Assembly: GCF_001653135.1 (NCBI RefSeq)
Contig: NZ_BDDS01000021.1
Span: forward strand, 1-64,000
DNA: 64,000 nt
Direction of reading: 5' to 3'
Source: Pseudoalteromonas neustonica
GTDB taxonomy: Bacteria; Pseudomonadota; Gammaproteobacteria; Enterobacterales; Alteromonadaceae
Part shown: positions 17,677 to 26,381 of the stretch, one piece after another
Position numbering within the stretch: the first letter of the stretch is position 1
Layout: each line of letters starts with the position of its first letter
The notes under the pieces: model-generated
Told to the model about the DNA's origin: nothing
What the model saw: the letters and a program-made list of their open reading frames with translations, nothing else
The model's database searches: none
Program-made: the position numbers and the translations under genes

Positions 17677-18278
17677 ATGGGTTGATAGCGAGCTTTAACA
17701 TGTTCAGGCATAAACTGAGTTTGCTTTTTATTGAGTGATTCTAACATTGCGTACAGTGGCTGAGGATCTATGCTCTCAATAAGCGCTAAACTGTGTGCTA
17801 CGGCTTCAAGCGTTGATAAACTGTCTAAGCGAGGTGCTTTACGAATCCTATAACGGTTTTTTGGTATTTCTTTAAAGCTTACTTTTTGAAAAGCGTTAAG
17901 AGAGGGGGTCATTTGCATAATTTTATATGCTTTTTTCCATGTTCCATCAAGCACGATAAGATGCGTGAGCGTTTTGCTAAATTGCGAGGTATTAGTTGTA
18001 CTATCATCTAATAGCAACGCTGTTTTATCAGGGTATAGTAATGCTGTCGTTTGAATTGGTAGATCTAATATGCTCGTGAAGTCAGATTCACTTTCTCCGA
18101 CTTTAATTTCACACTGTGTGAGGCTCAAAGAAAGTAGGCGAGCTGTATTTTTCGTCACTTTTATTTCACTAGGATGCTGTAAGATAATAACTTTTATGCT
18201 GTTTTTAAGTTGTGATATATCTTCACAAAGGCAGGTTGTTAGGCTAAATTTACAATGAGTACACAATAAACGAGACAT
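17673..18278 (-). CDS. DTW-domain tRNA-uridine aminocarboxypropyltransferase
   Basis: 201 residues. DTW-domain enzymes transfer the 3-amino-3-carboxypropyl group of S-adenosylmethionine to a uridine of tRNA (acp3U; TapT in E. coli). Seen: an N-terminal cysteine cluster (CTHCKFSLTTCLC) that suggests zinc binding, and the signature in LDGTWKKA. It is slightly shorter than E. coli TapT. It is the first gene of a two-gene operon with the HExxH protein. Confidence 0.85.
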   Translation of the reverse strand: MSRLLCTHCKFSLTTCLCEDISQLKNSIKVIILQHPSEIKVTKNTARLLSLSLTQCEIKVGESESDFTSILDLPIQTTALLYPDKTALLLDDSTTNTSQFSKTLTHLIVLDGTWKKAYKIMQMTPSLNAFQKVSFKEIPKNRYRIRKAPRLDSLSTLEAVAHSLALIESIDPQPLYAMLESLNKKQTQFMPEHVKARYQPI

Positions 18279-18429
18279 AAAATAATCTATTTAGTAATTT
18301 GTTAGTTTGAAAACTCAGCAATTATACGCTTAATCACTTTTTTAAGTGGATTTTTTTCTCTATAAATATAAAGTAGAATTATTAACTAGTTACTTGTGAT
18401 TAAAACACGAGTAAAAAAAGGATAAAAAA

Positions 18430-18774
18430 ATGAACACGGTAATTATTGATGAAGGCGCGTTGGAAGGTATGGAGTCATTATTAGGCGAGCAGTTTGATGA
18501 CACATTGATGTTTTGCTGCGCTGAATTTGAGCGCTTGGGAGGCGAGATTCTAGCCACAATCCATAGCGATGTCCCAACAGCGACTCGCCACGCCCATAGT
18601 TTAAAGTCTAACGCGGCACAGTTTGGTGCCAGTAGCTTATCTGATGTTGCACGCGATATTGAGCAAAGCTTAAATAATGGCGATTTATCTCAGGCAGTGG
18701 CGGCAACAGAACAGCTTGAAAGCCAAGTCGCAGGGGCTAAAGACAAGTTAACCCAATGGTTGCAAAGCCGTTAA
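18430..18774 (+). CDS. Hpt-domain phosphotransfer protein
   Basis: 114 residues. A stand-alone histidine phosphotransfer protein; such proteins shuttle phosphate between receiver domains in phosphorelays. The site is HAHSLKSNAAQFGA with the phospho-acceptor His followed by SLK. Four helices fill the rest. No kinase or regulator is adjacent, so the partner must be elsewhere. A ribosome site (AAAAGGA) precedes the ATG. Confidence 0.88.
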   Translation: MNTVIIDEGALEGMESLLGEQFDDTLMFCCAEFERLGGEILATIHSDVPTATRHAHSLKSNAAQFGASSLSDVARDIEQSLNNGDLSQAVAATEQLESQVAGAKDKLTQWLQSR

Positions 18775-18869
18775 AATAAAATGAATTTTTTTCAGTTTTA
18801 TGATGCTAAATAGGCTGGTGTTTTGCCCCTTTACTAGGTTAGTCTAACCACTCACTAGTAGAGGTAAAA

Positions 18870-20087
18870 ATGTCAGAAATTAAAAAGAGTCATAAATTAC
18901 AAGGCGTTTGTTATGATATTCGTGGGCCGGTATTAGTTCAGGCGCGCAAAATGGAAGACGAAGGCCAAAAAGTTTTAAAATTGAATATTGGTAACCCTGC
19001 GGCATTCGGCTTTGATATGCCTGAAGATATGCACCGCGATATTATTCGTAACCTTTATTCAGCCCAAGGCTATTGTGACTCTAAAGGCCTTTACTCAGCC
19101 CGCGTGGCTATTTATCAGCACTATCAGCAACGTGGTTTGTTCAATTTAGATGTTGACAATATATACATTGGGAATGGGGTCAGTGAGTTAATTCAAATGA
19201 CTACCCAAGCTTTACTCAATAATGATGATGAAGTGCTGATCCCTGCGCCTGATTACCCATTATGGACTGCGTCAGTTAAGTTAGCAGGTGGCAATCCAGT
19301 TCATTATTTATGTGATGAAGAGCAAGATTGGTTTCCTGATATTGCAGATATTCGCAGTAAAATCACATCAAAAACCAAAGCGTTGGTTTTAATAAATCCA
19401 AACAACCCAACAGGTGCTGTTTACGATGATGCACTATTACAGCAGTTGATTGATGTCGCTCGTGAACATAAGTTACTGTTGTTGAGTGATGAAATTTACG
19501 AGAAAATTTTATATGACGGCATTACGCATAGCTCAATTGGCGCATTGTGTGATGATGTACCAATTATTACGTTCAACGGCTTAGCAAAAACTTACCGAGC
19601 TGCAGGCTTACGCATGGGGTGGATGGTATTAAGTGGTCGCACCGATTTGATGGATGATCTTCGTAAAGGTCTAGATATTCTTGCATCAATGCGGTTATGC
19701 GCAAATGTACCAGCACAATATGCCATTCAGCAAGCTCTCGGTGGTGTCCAGTCTATTGATAGCCTAATTGATCCTGGTGGGCGCTTATACGAGCAAAGAG
19801 ATATTGCATGGCGTGGCCTAAACGCTATTGAAGGTATTTCGTGTACTAAACCAAAAGGCGCACTGTATGCGTTTGCCAAAGTAGACACCGAGCGCTTTAA
19901 TATCAAAAATGATGAAAAAATGATTTTAGATTTACTCAAAGCCGAGAAAATTTTATTAGTACACGGTAGGGCATTTAATTGGCCAAACCCAGATCACTTT
20001 AGATTAGTATTTTTACCTAATAAAGATGACTTAAGTGTGGCTATGGGGAAAATGCAGCGATTTTTTAATGGTTATCGCCAAGGCTAA
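18870..20087 (+). CDS. alaA: Glutamate-pyruvate aminotransferase AlaA
   Basis: 405 residues, identical in length to E. coli AlaA, with near-identical stretches (CYDIRGPVL, QGYCDSKGLYSAR, PAPDYPLWTA). It is a fold-type I PLP enzyme making alanine from pyruvate and glutamate. Seen: the substrate Asn motif NPNNPTGAVY, the PLP-binding Lys in NGLAKTYR and the later Arg in HFRLVFLP. It stands alone with its own terminator. Confidence 0.95.
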   Translation: MSEIKKSHKLQGVCYDIRGPVLVQARKMEDEGQKVLKLNIGNPAAFGFDMPEDMHRDIIRNLYSAQGYCDSKGLYSARVAIYQHYQQRGLFNLDVDNIYIGNGVSELIQMTTQALLNNDDEVLIPAPDYPLWTASVKLAGGNPVHYLCDEEQDWFPDIADIRSKITSKTKALVLINPNNPTGAVYDDALLQQLIDVAREHKLLLLSDEIYEKILYDGITHSSIGALCDDVPIITFNGLAKTYRAAGLRMGWMVLSGRTDLMDDLRKGLDILASMRLCANVPAQYAIQQALGGVQSIDSLIDPGGRLYEQRDIAWRGLNAIEGISCTKPKGALYAFAKVDTERFNIKNDEKMILDLLKAEKILLVHGRAFNWPNPDHFRLVFLPNKDDLSVAMGKMQRFFNGYRQG

Positions 20088-20101
20088 ATGCAAAGCCTAT
20101 T

Positions 20102-20132
20102 AAAAAAGCGAGCTAATGGGCTCGCTTTTTGG
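20102..20132. terminator. Bidirectional terminator between alaA and the glycine-zipper gene
   Basis: AAAAAAGCGAGC pairs with GCTCGCTTTTT around TAATGG. It can serve both convergent genes. Confidence 0.85.
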
Positions 20133-20145
20133 TTTTATTAGTCAC

Positions 20146-20613
20146 TTAGAAGGCTTTATCTACACGCACGGTGTTGTCTGATAGGTAAACTAAGCGAACA
20201 TCGTCACCAGTGCTAAAGTGCATCTGATTATCTTTATCTTGAACCACCATAAATTGTTCACCGTTCTCAACACGGATCATTAACTCAACTAGGTGGTACT
20301 GCTGATAGTAGCTACTGCGTTGCTTATTATGCGCAATATTACCACCAATTACAGATCCTAAAATGGTTGCAGCTGTTCGACCGCTTCCGCCACCAAATTG
20401 GTTACCTATAACCCCCCCAAGCAATGCACCACCAAAGGTTTTCCAGCCGCTACTTTTGTCTTGTACTAACTCTTGTTGCGTGATGTTACGAACAGACTTT
20501 ACTTCGCCAAATAACACTTGCTGTACAGGCACCGCTTTGTTTCGCTCATAGGCTGCAAAACTTGGGCTACTGGCAAGTAGTGTACAAATAAATGCTAAGG
20601 TTAGAGTTTTCAT
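20146..20613 (-). CDS. Glycine-zipper 2TM surface/periplasmic protein
   Basis: 155 residues. A signal peptide (MKTLTLAFICTLLASSPSFA) is followed by a short polar region and a glycine zipper (about 58-92: GGALLGGVIGNQFGGG, then ILGSVIGGNIA), then a beta-rich C-terminal part. The architecture resembles the SlyB/PcP envelope family, but there is no lipobox cysteine. Such proteins sit at the outer membrane in envelope stress. It is transcribed alone. Confidence 0.75.
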   Translation of the reverse strand: MKTLTLAFICTLLASSPSFAAYERNKAVPVQQVLFGEVKSVRNITQQELVQDKSSGWKTFGGALLGGVIGNQFGGGSGRTAATILGSVIGGNIAHNKQRSSYYQQYHLVELMIRVENGEQFMVVQDKDNQMHFSTGDDVRLVYLSDNTVRVDKAF

Positions 20614-20726
20614 AACGCATCTCCCAGACTGTTTTCAAAACAAATAATTAAACAGCGATATTTATAGTGAGCAGATAGCTAATTATCAGTCGCTATAATG
20701 GCTAGTTAATAAGTTTTTGTTGATTT

Positions 20727-21362
20727 TTACCAACCAAATGTTGATTTTTCGCGTGTTTTACGAATTTCAGTTTCGTCAGCCCACTCTACTAAACCGCTTT
20801 TTAAATCCATCAAACGCATTGTAAATTTGTAATATACATCGGCTTTATCTTTATTCGATTTTACAATACTTGAAAGGTTACCGTACAGCATGTACTGAGC
20901 ACCGACTTGTTGACCAAATGCGATGGCTGTAGATGGATTAACTAATGCGTCGTCATTTTGAAAATTAAGTTGCTCTCGAACAGCTTCTACACGGGTCATA
21001 TCAACAAAGCGAAATTTACCGCTGCGGAGTAATTGTGTAGAGATTGAATCAGTAATTGATTCGCTATCAATATGCTCACTGGTTTTGTTTTTTATACGTT
21101 CAACAAAAACGATTGGGCGACTATTTGCCGTCATTGTGCCAACAACCGGTGAAGCAAGTAATGAGTCAGTCATTTGACTGGCTACTTTTTGCAGGTCGGT
21201 TGATCCAAAGTTAATATCGGTTGTTTCTACTGCTTGTGCATCGCCATAACTAACGACGGCTTTGTTTGCACAACCACTAAGCGCCAAGGCACTTAGGCCT
21301 ATTAAGGCATAGCCAGAGAGTGCTTTTAAAGATGGCTTGTTAGGTGTGTTTACTGTGTTCAT
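20727..21362 (-). CDS. lpoB: LpoB-like lipoprotein activator of PBP1b
   Basis: 211 residues. The outer-membrane lipoprotein that reaches through the peptidoglycan to activate PBP1b. A lipobox is visible (LALSGC, Cys30) and the globular domain has family motifs: PIVFVERIKNKTSEHID, LRSGKFRFVD and the C-terminal GLVEWADETEIRK. It is the third gene of a run with a COG3014 protein and a YcfL-like lipoprotein, an arrangement conserved in many gammaproteobacteria. The long N-terminal leader (29 residues) is acceptable for a lipoprotein. Confidence 0.88.
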   Translation of the reverse strand: MNTVNTPNKPSLKALSGYALIGLSALALSGCANKAVVSYGDAQAVETTDINFGSTDLQKVASQMTDSLLASPVVGTMTANSRPIVFVERIKNKTSEHIDSESITDSISTQLLRSGKFRFVDMTRVEAVREQLNFQNDDALVNPSTAIAFGQQVGAQYMLYGNLSSIVKSNKDKADVYYKFTMRLMDLKSGLVEWADETEIRKTREKSTFGW

Positions 21363-21373
21363 TATGTTTTCCT

Positions 21374-21799
21374 TTATTCTTTAAATTCTTGAGCTTGTGT
21401 CGATACTTCGCGCACAGCAAGTGAAAATGTAACCGCTTCTTGTGTAGGTGCAAGCCCGGGCAGTTGTATATTGGCAAAGCCAAATAAAGTAAGCGCCTGC
21501 CAAGGTGAATGATTTCCTTTAATAACAAACCCATCGCCATCAAACCAAGTAAATTGATACTGTAAGTATTGAGACTTTTTGTATTGGCTTGAAAGTGTAA
21601 CAACCACATCAGTGAGTTGATTTGTTTGGCGTGTTTTTACGTCGCTAATAACTAATCGCTTACCAAGTTGTGGGTTATTTACTTTGAGTTGTTGCTGATA
21701 TTGCGCAGATGCGTTCTCTACAGCAATTCCCGATGTAGTGGGTCTGCCAGCACATGCTGTAAGTAAAGACACCGCTAATAAAGGCACTAGATATTTCAT
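21374..21799 (-). CDS. YcfL-family lipoprotein (DUF1425)
   Basis: 141 residues with a lipoprotein signal (LLAVSLLTACAG, Cys16). The DUF1425 fold follows with the QFTWFDGDGF motif typical of YcfL. In E. coli ycfL lies directly upstream of lpoB, as here (11 bases between the genes). Its exact role is unknown; the neighbourhood implies a part in peptidoglycan synthesis at the outer membrane. Confidence 0.85.
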   Translation of the reverse strand: MKYLVPLLAVSLLTACAGRPTTSGIAVENASAQYQQQLKVNNPQLGKRLVISDVKTRQTNQLTDVVVTLSSQYKKSQYLQYQFTWFDGDGFVIKGNHSPWQALTLFGFANIQLPGLAPTQEAVTFSLAVREVSTQAQEFKE

Positions 21800-21807
21800 G
21801 GCTGCTC

Positions 21808-23169
21808 CTAAAGTTGCACTACATGGTAATTAAAATAGTTATTAATAGAGGTTAGGTAAATTAAGGTTAACCCTTGCTTACTAACCGTGAAATTTATATT
21901 TTTATGACCACTTAATTGTAAACTGTGGTCTCCTGCATTTAGTTGTGTCCGCGCGACACTTATTTGGTTTGGTAATGTTAGCCAGCTTCGTGTGTCTGCT
22001 TGCTCTGACGCCAAATTGTAAAGGTTTGCTAATATATTCCCAACATCACCGCCACTGCGAGCAAGTTCAGCACGCACTTTTTCTTTGGCTATAAGCCTTA
22101 ATACTTGTCTTGAAACTCGCGCTGGTGTTTGTTCTTCAAGGGTTTTGGCTGCCAATGCTTCAATTCTGACTAATGGACTCAATGCTAACTCCTGATCACT
22201 GACACTGATATTGCTGTAACTTGGAGTAAATGATTTATCTTTATATACAGGCATTGCTAAGCTATAAAAACGCGCATCCCCGCGTGATGTATAAATGGGC
22301 AGCCTGAGGACAAATTCATCCTTTTGTGCAACTAAACCTTGCTCCATGAGAATGACAACTTCGCCCCCATTAGTTCGACTATTTAATTGCCCGAAGCGCT
22401 GTGTATATTGCTCATAATCTTGTTCAAATCCTTGCTGTTTAGCTAGACGCATAACATCTTGCTGTAAATATGGATTATTAGGGTTAATCTCTAAGGCTTT
22501 TTTATAATCTATATACGCATCATCAAATTGCTTATTGGATTGATAAAGTAATCCAGACAAATAAAATGTGAAGGCATTTTGATAGCCATTTTTAGCATCC
22601 TTTATTAACGCATCCATACTTGGGTAATGTTGCTGTGCTTCTTTGGCAACGGCATCAAGTACATTGCCTTGTTCAGCGAGCGCGTCTATTTGTACTTTAT
22701 TTGCTCGACGAACTTCAACTAACGCACCTTCAATATCTCGCTTGTATATGAAATTAAGAGCTTTATAACTATGCAGCATGCTCATTTCATAGGGAGCAGG
22801 TACATAACCTATCACCGAGTCATTCGTCAGTAATGCACTTGTTTGCTCAAGGCCTGCGCTAAATTGCAGCTTTGCAGCTTGACGCTTAGTTTCCATCTGC
22901 TGATAAATCGACTCATAATAATTTTGAGCTGTATCCTGTTCACTATTTAAATCACTTAATCGTGCGCTTTCTAATTGATTTAGTAGGTAATTGCTATGGT
23001 TTTTTCCATTACTAGGTAACAGTTTTTGTGCTTGCGCCATATTATTAGAGTTAACTGCGTGGCGCACAGGAGCCATTTGATGAGCGTAATGGCTAAAGAG
23101 ATCATTAAAACCAATGCTACTGCATCCTCCTAAAATGAAACAAAAGCTAAATAAAATACTGCGCTGCAC
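21808..23169 (-). CDS. COG3014-type TPR lipoprotein
   Basis: 453 residues with a lipobox (ILGGCSS, Cys16). Central TPR-like helices (about 150-240; one clear repeat reads DDAYIDYKKALEINPNNPYL), then a C-terminal beta-rich domain. It matches the conserved lipoprotein found next to YcfL and LpoB. Role unknown; the TPRs imply a protein-binding scaffold. First gene of a three-gene operon (8- and 11-base gaps). Confidence 0.8.
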   Translation of the reverse strand: MQRSILFSFCFILGGCSSIGFNDLFSHYAHQMAPVRHAVNSNNMAQAQKLLPSNGKNHSNYLLNQLESARLSDLNSEQDTAQNYYESIYQQMETKRQAAKLQFSAGLEQTSALLTNDSVIGYVPAPYEMSMLHSYKALNFIYKRDIEGALVEVRRANKVQIDALAEQGNVLDAVAKEAQQHYPSMDALIKDAKNGYQNAFTFYLSGLLYQSNKQFDDAYIDYKKALEINPNNPYLQQDVMRLAKQQGFEQDYEQYTQRFGQLNSRTNGGEVVILMEQGLVAQKDEFVLRLPIYTSRGDARFYSLAMPVYKDKSFTPSYSNISVSDQELALSPLVRIEALAAKTLEEQTPARVSRQVLRLIAKEKVRAELARSGGDVGNILANLYNLASEQADTRSWLTLPNQISVARTQLNAGDHSLQLSGHKNINFTVSKQGLTLIYLTSINNYFNYHVVQL

Positions 23170-23342
23170 ATGGCACTCCTTTTATTAATTCAATATAGAT
23201 TAGCATAATCTTTTGATTGGTTAATGATAAACAATGTAAGAAATCGTAGTAACTATTTTACATTTACTGCACTAAGCTGAAATAGATCAGCGATGTGAGC
23301 GGTCTTGCTGTTTGAACAATTAAATAATCAGAGGAATAAAAA

Positions 23343-23798
23343 ATGAAAAAATTTACTGGAGCAGCAATGGCCGTGATGGTTGCAGGTTTAGTTGGCTGTA
23401 ATAGCACAGATGCAGACACCTCAGCAGCATCGGTTGCAAATATGAATTCAACAACAGACTTAGTGCATTGTTACGATGTAAATGTGTGTGGCGGTCACAA
23501 TGACTGTAAAACGGCAGATAATGCCTGTTCTGGTCAAGCATCGTGCAAAGGCACTGGCTTTGTGGCAATGCCATCGAAAGCCTGTGGTGATGTTGGTGGT
23601 GCAATTAAAGATAAATGGGTTGGGACTGTTGCTCAAACGGATTTAGTGCATTGTAATGACGTCAATGTGTGTGGCGGTCATAATGACTGTAAAACAGCTG
23701 ATAATGCGTGTGCAGGTCAAGCATCATGTAAAGGAACTGGCTTTGTTTCAATGCCCGCTAAATCATGTGGTGATATTGGTGGCTCTGTCGATTCATAA
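23343..23798 (+). CDS. Tandem bufferin-type (BufA2-like) metallophore precursor, lipobox present
   Basis: 151 residues. After MKKFTGAAMAVMVAGLVGC (lipobox-like LVGC, Cys19) come two near-identical 49-residue blocks (38-86 and 99-147; 43 of 49 residues equal), each with six cysteines (HCYDVNVCGGHNDC, NACSGQASCKG, KACGD). Bufferins are ribosomal peptides whose cysteines are modified by an MNIO enzyme to bind copper; here the enzyme (bufB) and its partner (bufC) follow directly. Most members have one core. The duplication and the lipid-anchor signal are unusual. A ribosome site (AGAGGA) precedes the ATG. Confidence 0.85.
   Translation: MKKFTGAAMAVMVAGLVGCNSTDADTSAASVANMNSTTDLVHCYDVNVCGGHNDCKTADNACSGQASCKGTGFVAMPSKACGDVGGAIKDKWVGTVAQTDLVHCNDVNVCGGHNDCKTADNACAGQASCKGTGFVSMPAKSCGDIGGSVDS
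23454..23783 (+). repeat. Tandem duplication of the bufferin core
   Basis: Unit 1 covers 23454-23600 and unit 2 covers 23637-23783, offset by 183 bases. Proteins of the two units match at 43 of 49 positions, whereas third codon positions have drifted, so the duplication is not recent and the peptide has been conserved. Confidence 0.85.
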
Positions 23799-23813
23799 AT
23801 GGGTTGTAATAAT

Positions 23814-23834
23814 CTAGGTGGTATTACCGCCTAG
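23814..23834 (+). promoter_or_regulatory. Hairpin between bufA and bufB
   Basis: CTAGGTGG pairs with CCGCCTAG around TATTA (8 bp, one G-T pair). No T-tract follows, so it is more likely an RNA-stabilising or partial attenuating hairpin that lets the precursor be made in excess of the enzymes. Confidence 0.5.
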
Positions 23835-23850
23835 ATATGAAAGGATGTGT

Positions 23851-24690
23851 ATGAAAGAGCAATTTTTAGGTTTTGGTTTGGGTTTGCGGGCACCCCATTT
23901 AGAACAAATAATTACAGAGAAACCAGCGGTAGATTGGTTTGAAGTTATTTCTGAAAACTATTTTGTAGCGGGTGGTAAGCCTTGGTATTACTTAAATAAA
24001 ATTCGTGAAAATTACCCCGTAGTTATGCATGGTGTTTCGATGTCGATAGGCTCAACAAATGCGTTGAACATTGATTACTTGAAATCATTAAAAGAAACAA
24101 TTGCCCGTGTTGAGCCACAGTGGGTATCTGACCATTTATGTTTTACCCAAGTGGGAGATATTAATAGCCATGACTTATTACCTATGCCCTATACACAAGA
24201 ATCGCTTGAGCATTTAGCATCGCGGATCCATCAAGTACAAGCGTATTTAGGAACTGAGATGATTTTTGAAAATGTCTCAAGTTATCTTACTTATAAAGAA
24301 TCTCAAATGACTGAGTGGGATTTTTTAGCAGCTTTACATCATAAAACAGGTTGCCGCTACTTAATGGATGTAAATAATGTTTATGTCAGTGCACGTAATC
24401 ATCAATTTGATGCGATGACGTATTTAAATGCAATACCAAAAAAAGCGATTGCACAAATCCACTTAGCAGGACACCAAGATTTTGGTAGCCACATTATAGA
24501 TACGCACGATGAAGATGTGTCACCGCCGGTGTGGGATTTATTTACTCGCTATGCTCAGCAGTTAGGGCCAGTTAGCACCATGATTGAGCGCGATGATAAT
24601 ATCGGCACATTAGAGGCGTTGATTAAAGAGTTGGATCAGGCTCGCGAATTAGTGCAGCCTTTTTGGCAAGGTATGGCTAAAAATGAGTGA
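23851..24690 (+). CDS. bufB: BufB, MNIO-family (DUF692) bufferin-modifying enzyme
   Basis: 279 residues from ATG 23851, chosen because AAGGA lies five bases upstream; an in-frame ATG at 23818 falls in the hairpin region. The DUF692 TIM barrel binds two or three iron ions and oxidises cysteines of the precursor to thiooxazole-type groups. Visible metal-ligand motifs: VSDHLCF, FENVSSYL, MDVNNVY, IHLAGH, DTHDEDV and IERDD. It sits between the precursor and bufC, overlapping bufC by 8 bases. Confidence 0.92.
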   Translation: MKEQFLGFGLGLRAPHLEQIITEKPAVDWFEVISENYFVAGGKPWYYLNKIRENYPVVMHGVSMSIGSTNALNIDYLKSLKETIARVEPQWVSDHLCFTQVGDINSHDLLPMPYTQESLEHLASRIHQVQAYLGTEMIFENVSSYLTYKESQMTEWDFLAALHHKTGCRYLMDVNNVYVSARNHQFDAMTYLNAIPKKAIAQIHLAGHQDFGSHIIDTHDEDVSPPVWDLFTRYAQQLGPVSTMIERDDNIGTLEALIKELDQARELVQPFWQGMAKNE

Positions 24691-25456
24691 TTTAGCACAA
24701 TTACAGCAACACTTTATGGCGTTACTTCAAGGGACGAGTGATAAGCTTGCAGATCATATAACCGAGCAAGGTGAATTAAATACCAATCAACGTTTATCTA
24801 TTTATCAAAATGCTTATAAAATTCGTTTACGTGCAGTGATAGAGCAAGATCATGAACAGTTAGGACGTTATTTAGGAGATGACCTATTTGAACTAATGGT
24901 AGAGGGATACTTGCAAACTTTTCCATCTAAATTTACGTCATTAAGAAATTTTTGCGATCAATTACCGCAATTTTTAAGTACCACGGAGCCGTTTATACAG
25001 CATCCTATATTGGCTGAAATAGCGACTTTTGAACGAATGCTATTAACTGCATTTGATGCAATGGATGCTGCGCATTTACGTGTTGAAGCACTTGAAAGCA
25101 TTGCACCTGAAAACTGGCCTAGTTTGCAGTTAGTATTACAGCCTAGTGTACAATTAGTGTGTTTTAATACCAATGCGGTTGAATCATGGCAGGCACTTAA
25201 AGAGCAACAGTCACCGCCTGAACCTCAGCATCAATCATCAAAATGTTGGGTTATAGCGCGGGATTTACAGCGCCGTACACAATATGTTTATGTTGATCAA
25301 CAAGAGTTCCGTTTATTATCGCTGATAAAAAATCAGACACCTTTTGCGCAATTATGCCAATCCTGTTTAAATGAACTAGAGCCATCGCTGATCGCGGGTT
25401 TCTTAATTGAAAAAATTAACAGCTGGCTTGAAAGAGGTTGGTTAAAACAATTCTAA
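24683..25456 (+). CDS. bufC: BufC, putative DNA-binding-fold partner of BufB (DUF2063)
   Basis: 257 residues. The N-terminal DUF2063 helical domain is recognisable (NQRLSIYQNAYKIRLRAVIEQDHEQLGRYLGDD, read here in parts: QRLSIYQNAY and FELMVEGYL), named 'DNA-binding' but in this setting thought to guide the precursor to BufB. The C-terminal part has the PitA-like winged region (RTQYVYVDQQEFRLLSLI). The 8-base overlap with bufB implies coupled translation. Confidence 0.87.
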   Translation: MSDLAQLQQHFMALLQGTSDKLADHITEQGELNTNQRLSIYQNAYKIRLRAVIEQDHEQLGRYLGDDLFELMVEGYLQTFPSKFTSLRNFCDQLPQFLSTTEPFIQHPILAEIATFERMLLTAFDAMDAAHLRVEALESIAPENWPSLQLVLQPSVQLVCFNTNAVESWQALKEQQSPPEPQHQSSKCWVIARDLQRRTQYVYVDQQEFRLLSLIKNQTPFAQLCQSCLNELEPSLIAGFLIEKINSWLERGWLKQF

Positions 25457-25466
25457 AGGGTAATTT

Positions 25467-26381
25467 TTGAAAGCAATACTTTACACACTGCTAGCTTTAA
25501 TCGCTTTTGCTGCCAACTCATTGTTGTGCCGAATTGCACTTGCCAATGGGTATATAGATGCGTGGAATTTTACAGCGCTGCGCTTATTAAGTGGTGCGTT
25601 GTGTTTGGGAGTCATTCTTTTGTGGCAATCAAAATCATCCTTGCGTTTAGTAAACACTGAATACGCGCCAGATAATGGCAGTTGGCGCAGTAGCATTAGT
25701 TTAGTTGTGTATGCATTGTGTTTTTCGCTTGCTTATATTGAGTTAGATACAGGCAGTGGGGCGTTAATATTATTCAGTGCTGTCCAATTAACGATGATTG
25801 GGTGGGGGATCATAAATAAAGAGCGCTTAAGTGCGATTCAATGGGCAGCATTTATGTGTGCGTTGATGGGATTTATTTATCTCATGCTCCCTTCAGCAAC
25901 AGTGCCTTCAGTTTTACCTGCTGTTCTTATGTGTACAAGTGGTATTGCATGGGGGGTTTACAGTATTAGAGGTAAAGCATGCAAGTCACCACTGCGAGCT
26001 ACATCGTATAATTTTTTTAGAAGCGTGTTGATACTGCCCGTATTTTTTATTGTTGGTTTCGCTAGTGTGGCACAATTGAATTGGCAGGGAATTGCGCTTG
26101 CATGCGCGTCGGGGGCATTAGCATCTGGCATCGGGTACAGTATTTGGTATATTGCATTGCCACTTTTAAAAAGCACACAAGCTGCAGTTGTACAATTATG
26201 TGTGCCAGTGATTGCAGCTATTGCAGGGGCAATATTTTTAGATGAGGTATTATCAGCGCGTTTTATTATTGCCAGCGCCTTTATATTAGGCGCTGTGATG
26301 GTATTTTTACTTGCTAAGCAACCGCAGAGCTTACATTCAACACATAGCGCTGATAAAGCATTGGCAGATGAGTCAAAATAG
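25467..26381 (+). CDS. EamA/DMT-superfamily transporter
   Basis: 304 residues with about ten membrane segments in two EamA repeats, a drug/metabolite exporter type. The TTG start follows AAAGGGT by five bases. It begins 11 bases after bufC and may belong to the same transcript, although EamA transporters are not a known part of bufferin systems. Substrate unknown. Its last 68 bases overlap the convergent M15 peptidase gene. Confidence 0.85.
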   Translation: MKAILYTLLALIAFAANSLLCRIALANGYIDAWNFTALRLLSGALCLGVILLWQSKSSLRLVNTEYAPDNGSWRSSISLVVYALCFSLAYIELDTGSGALILFSAVQLTMIGWGIINKERLSAIQWAAFMCALMGFIYLMLPSATVPSVLPAVLMCTSGIAWGVYSIRGKACKSPLRATSYNFFRSVLILPVFFIVGFASVAQLNWQGIALACASGALASGIGYSIWYIALPLLKSTQAAVVQLCVPVIAAIAGAIFLDEVLSARFIIASAFILGAVMVFLLAKQPQSLHSTHSADKALADESK

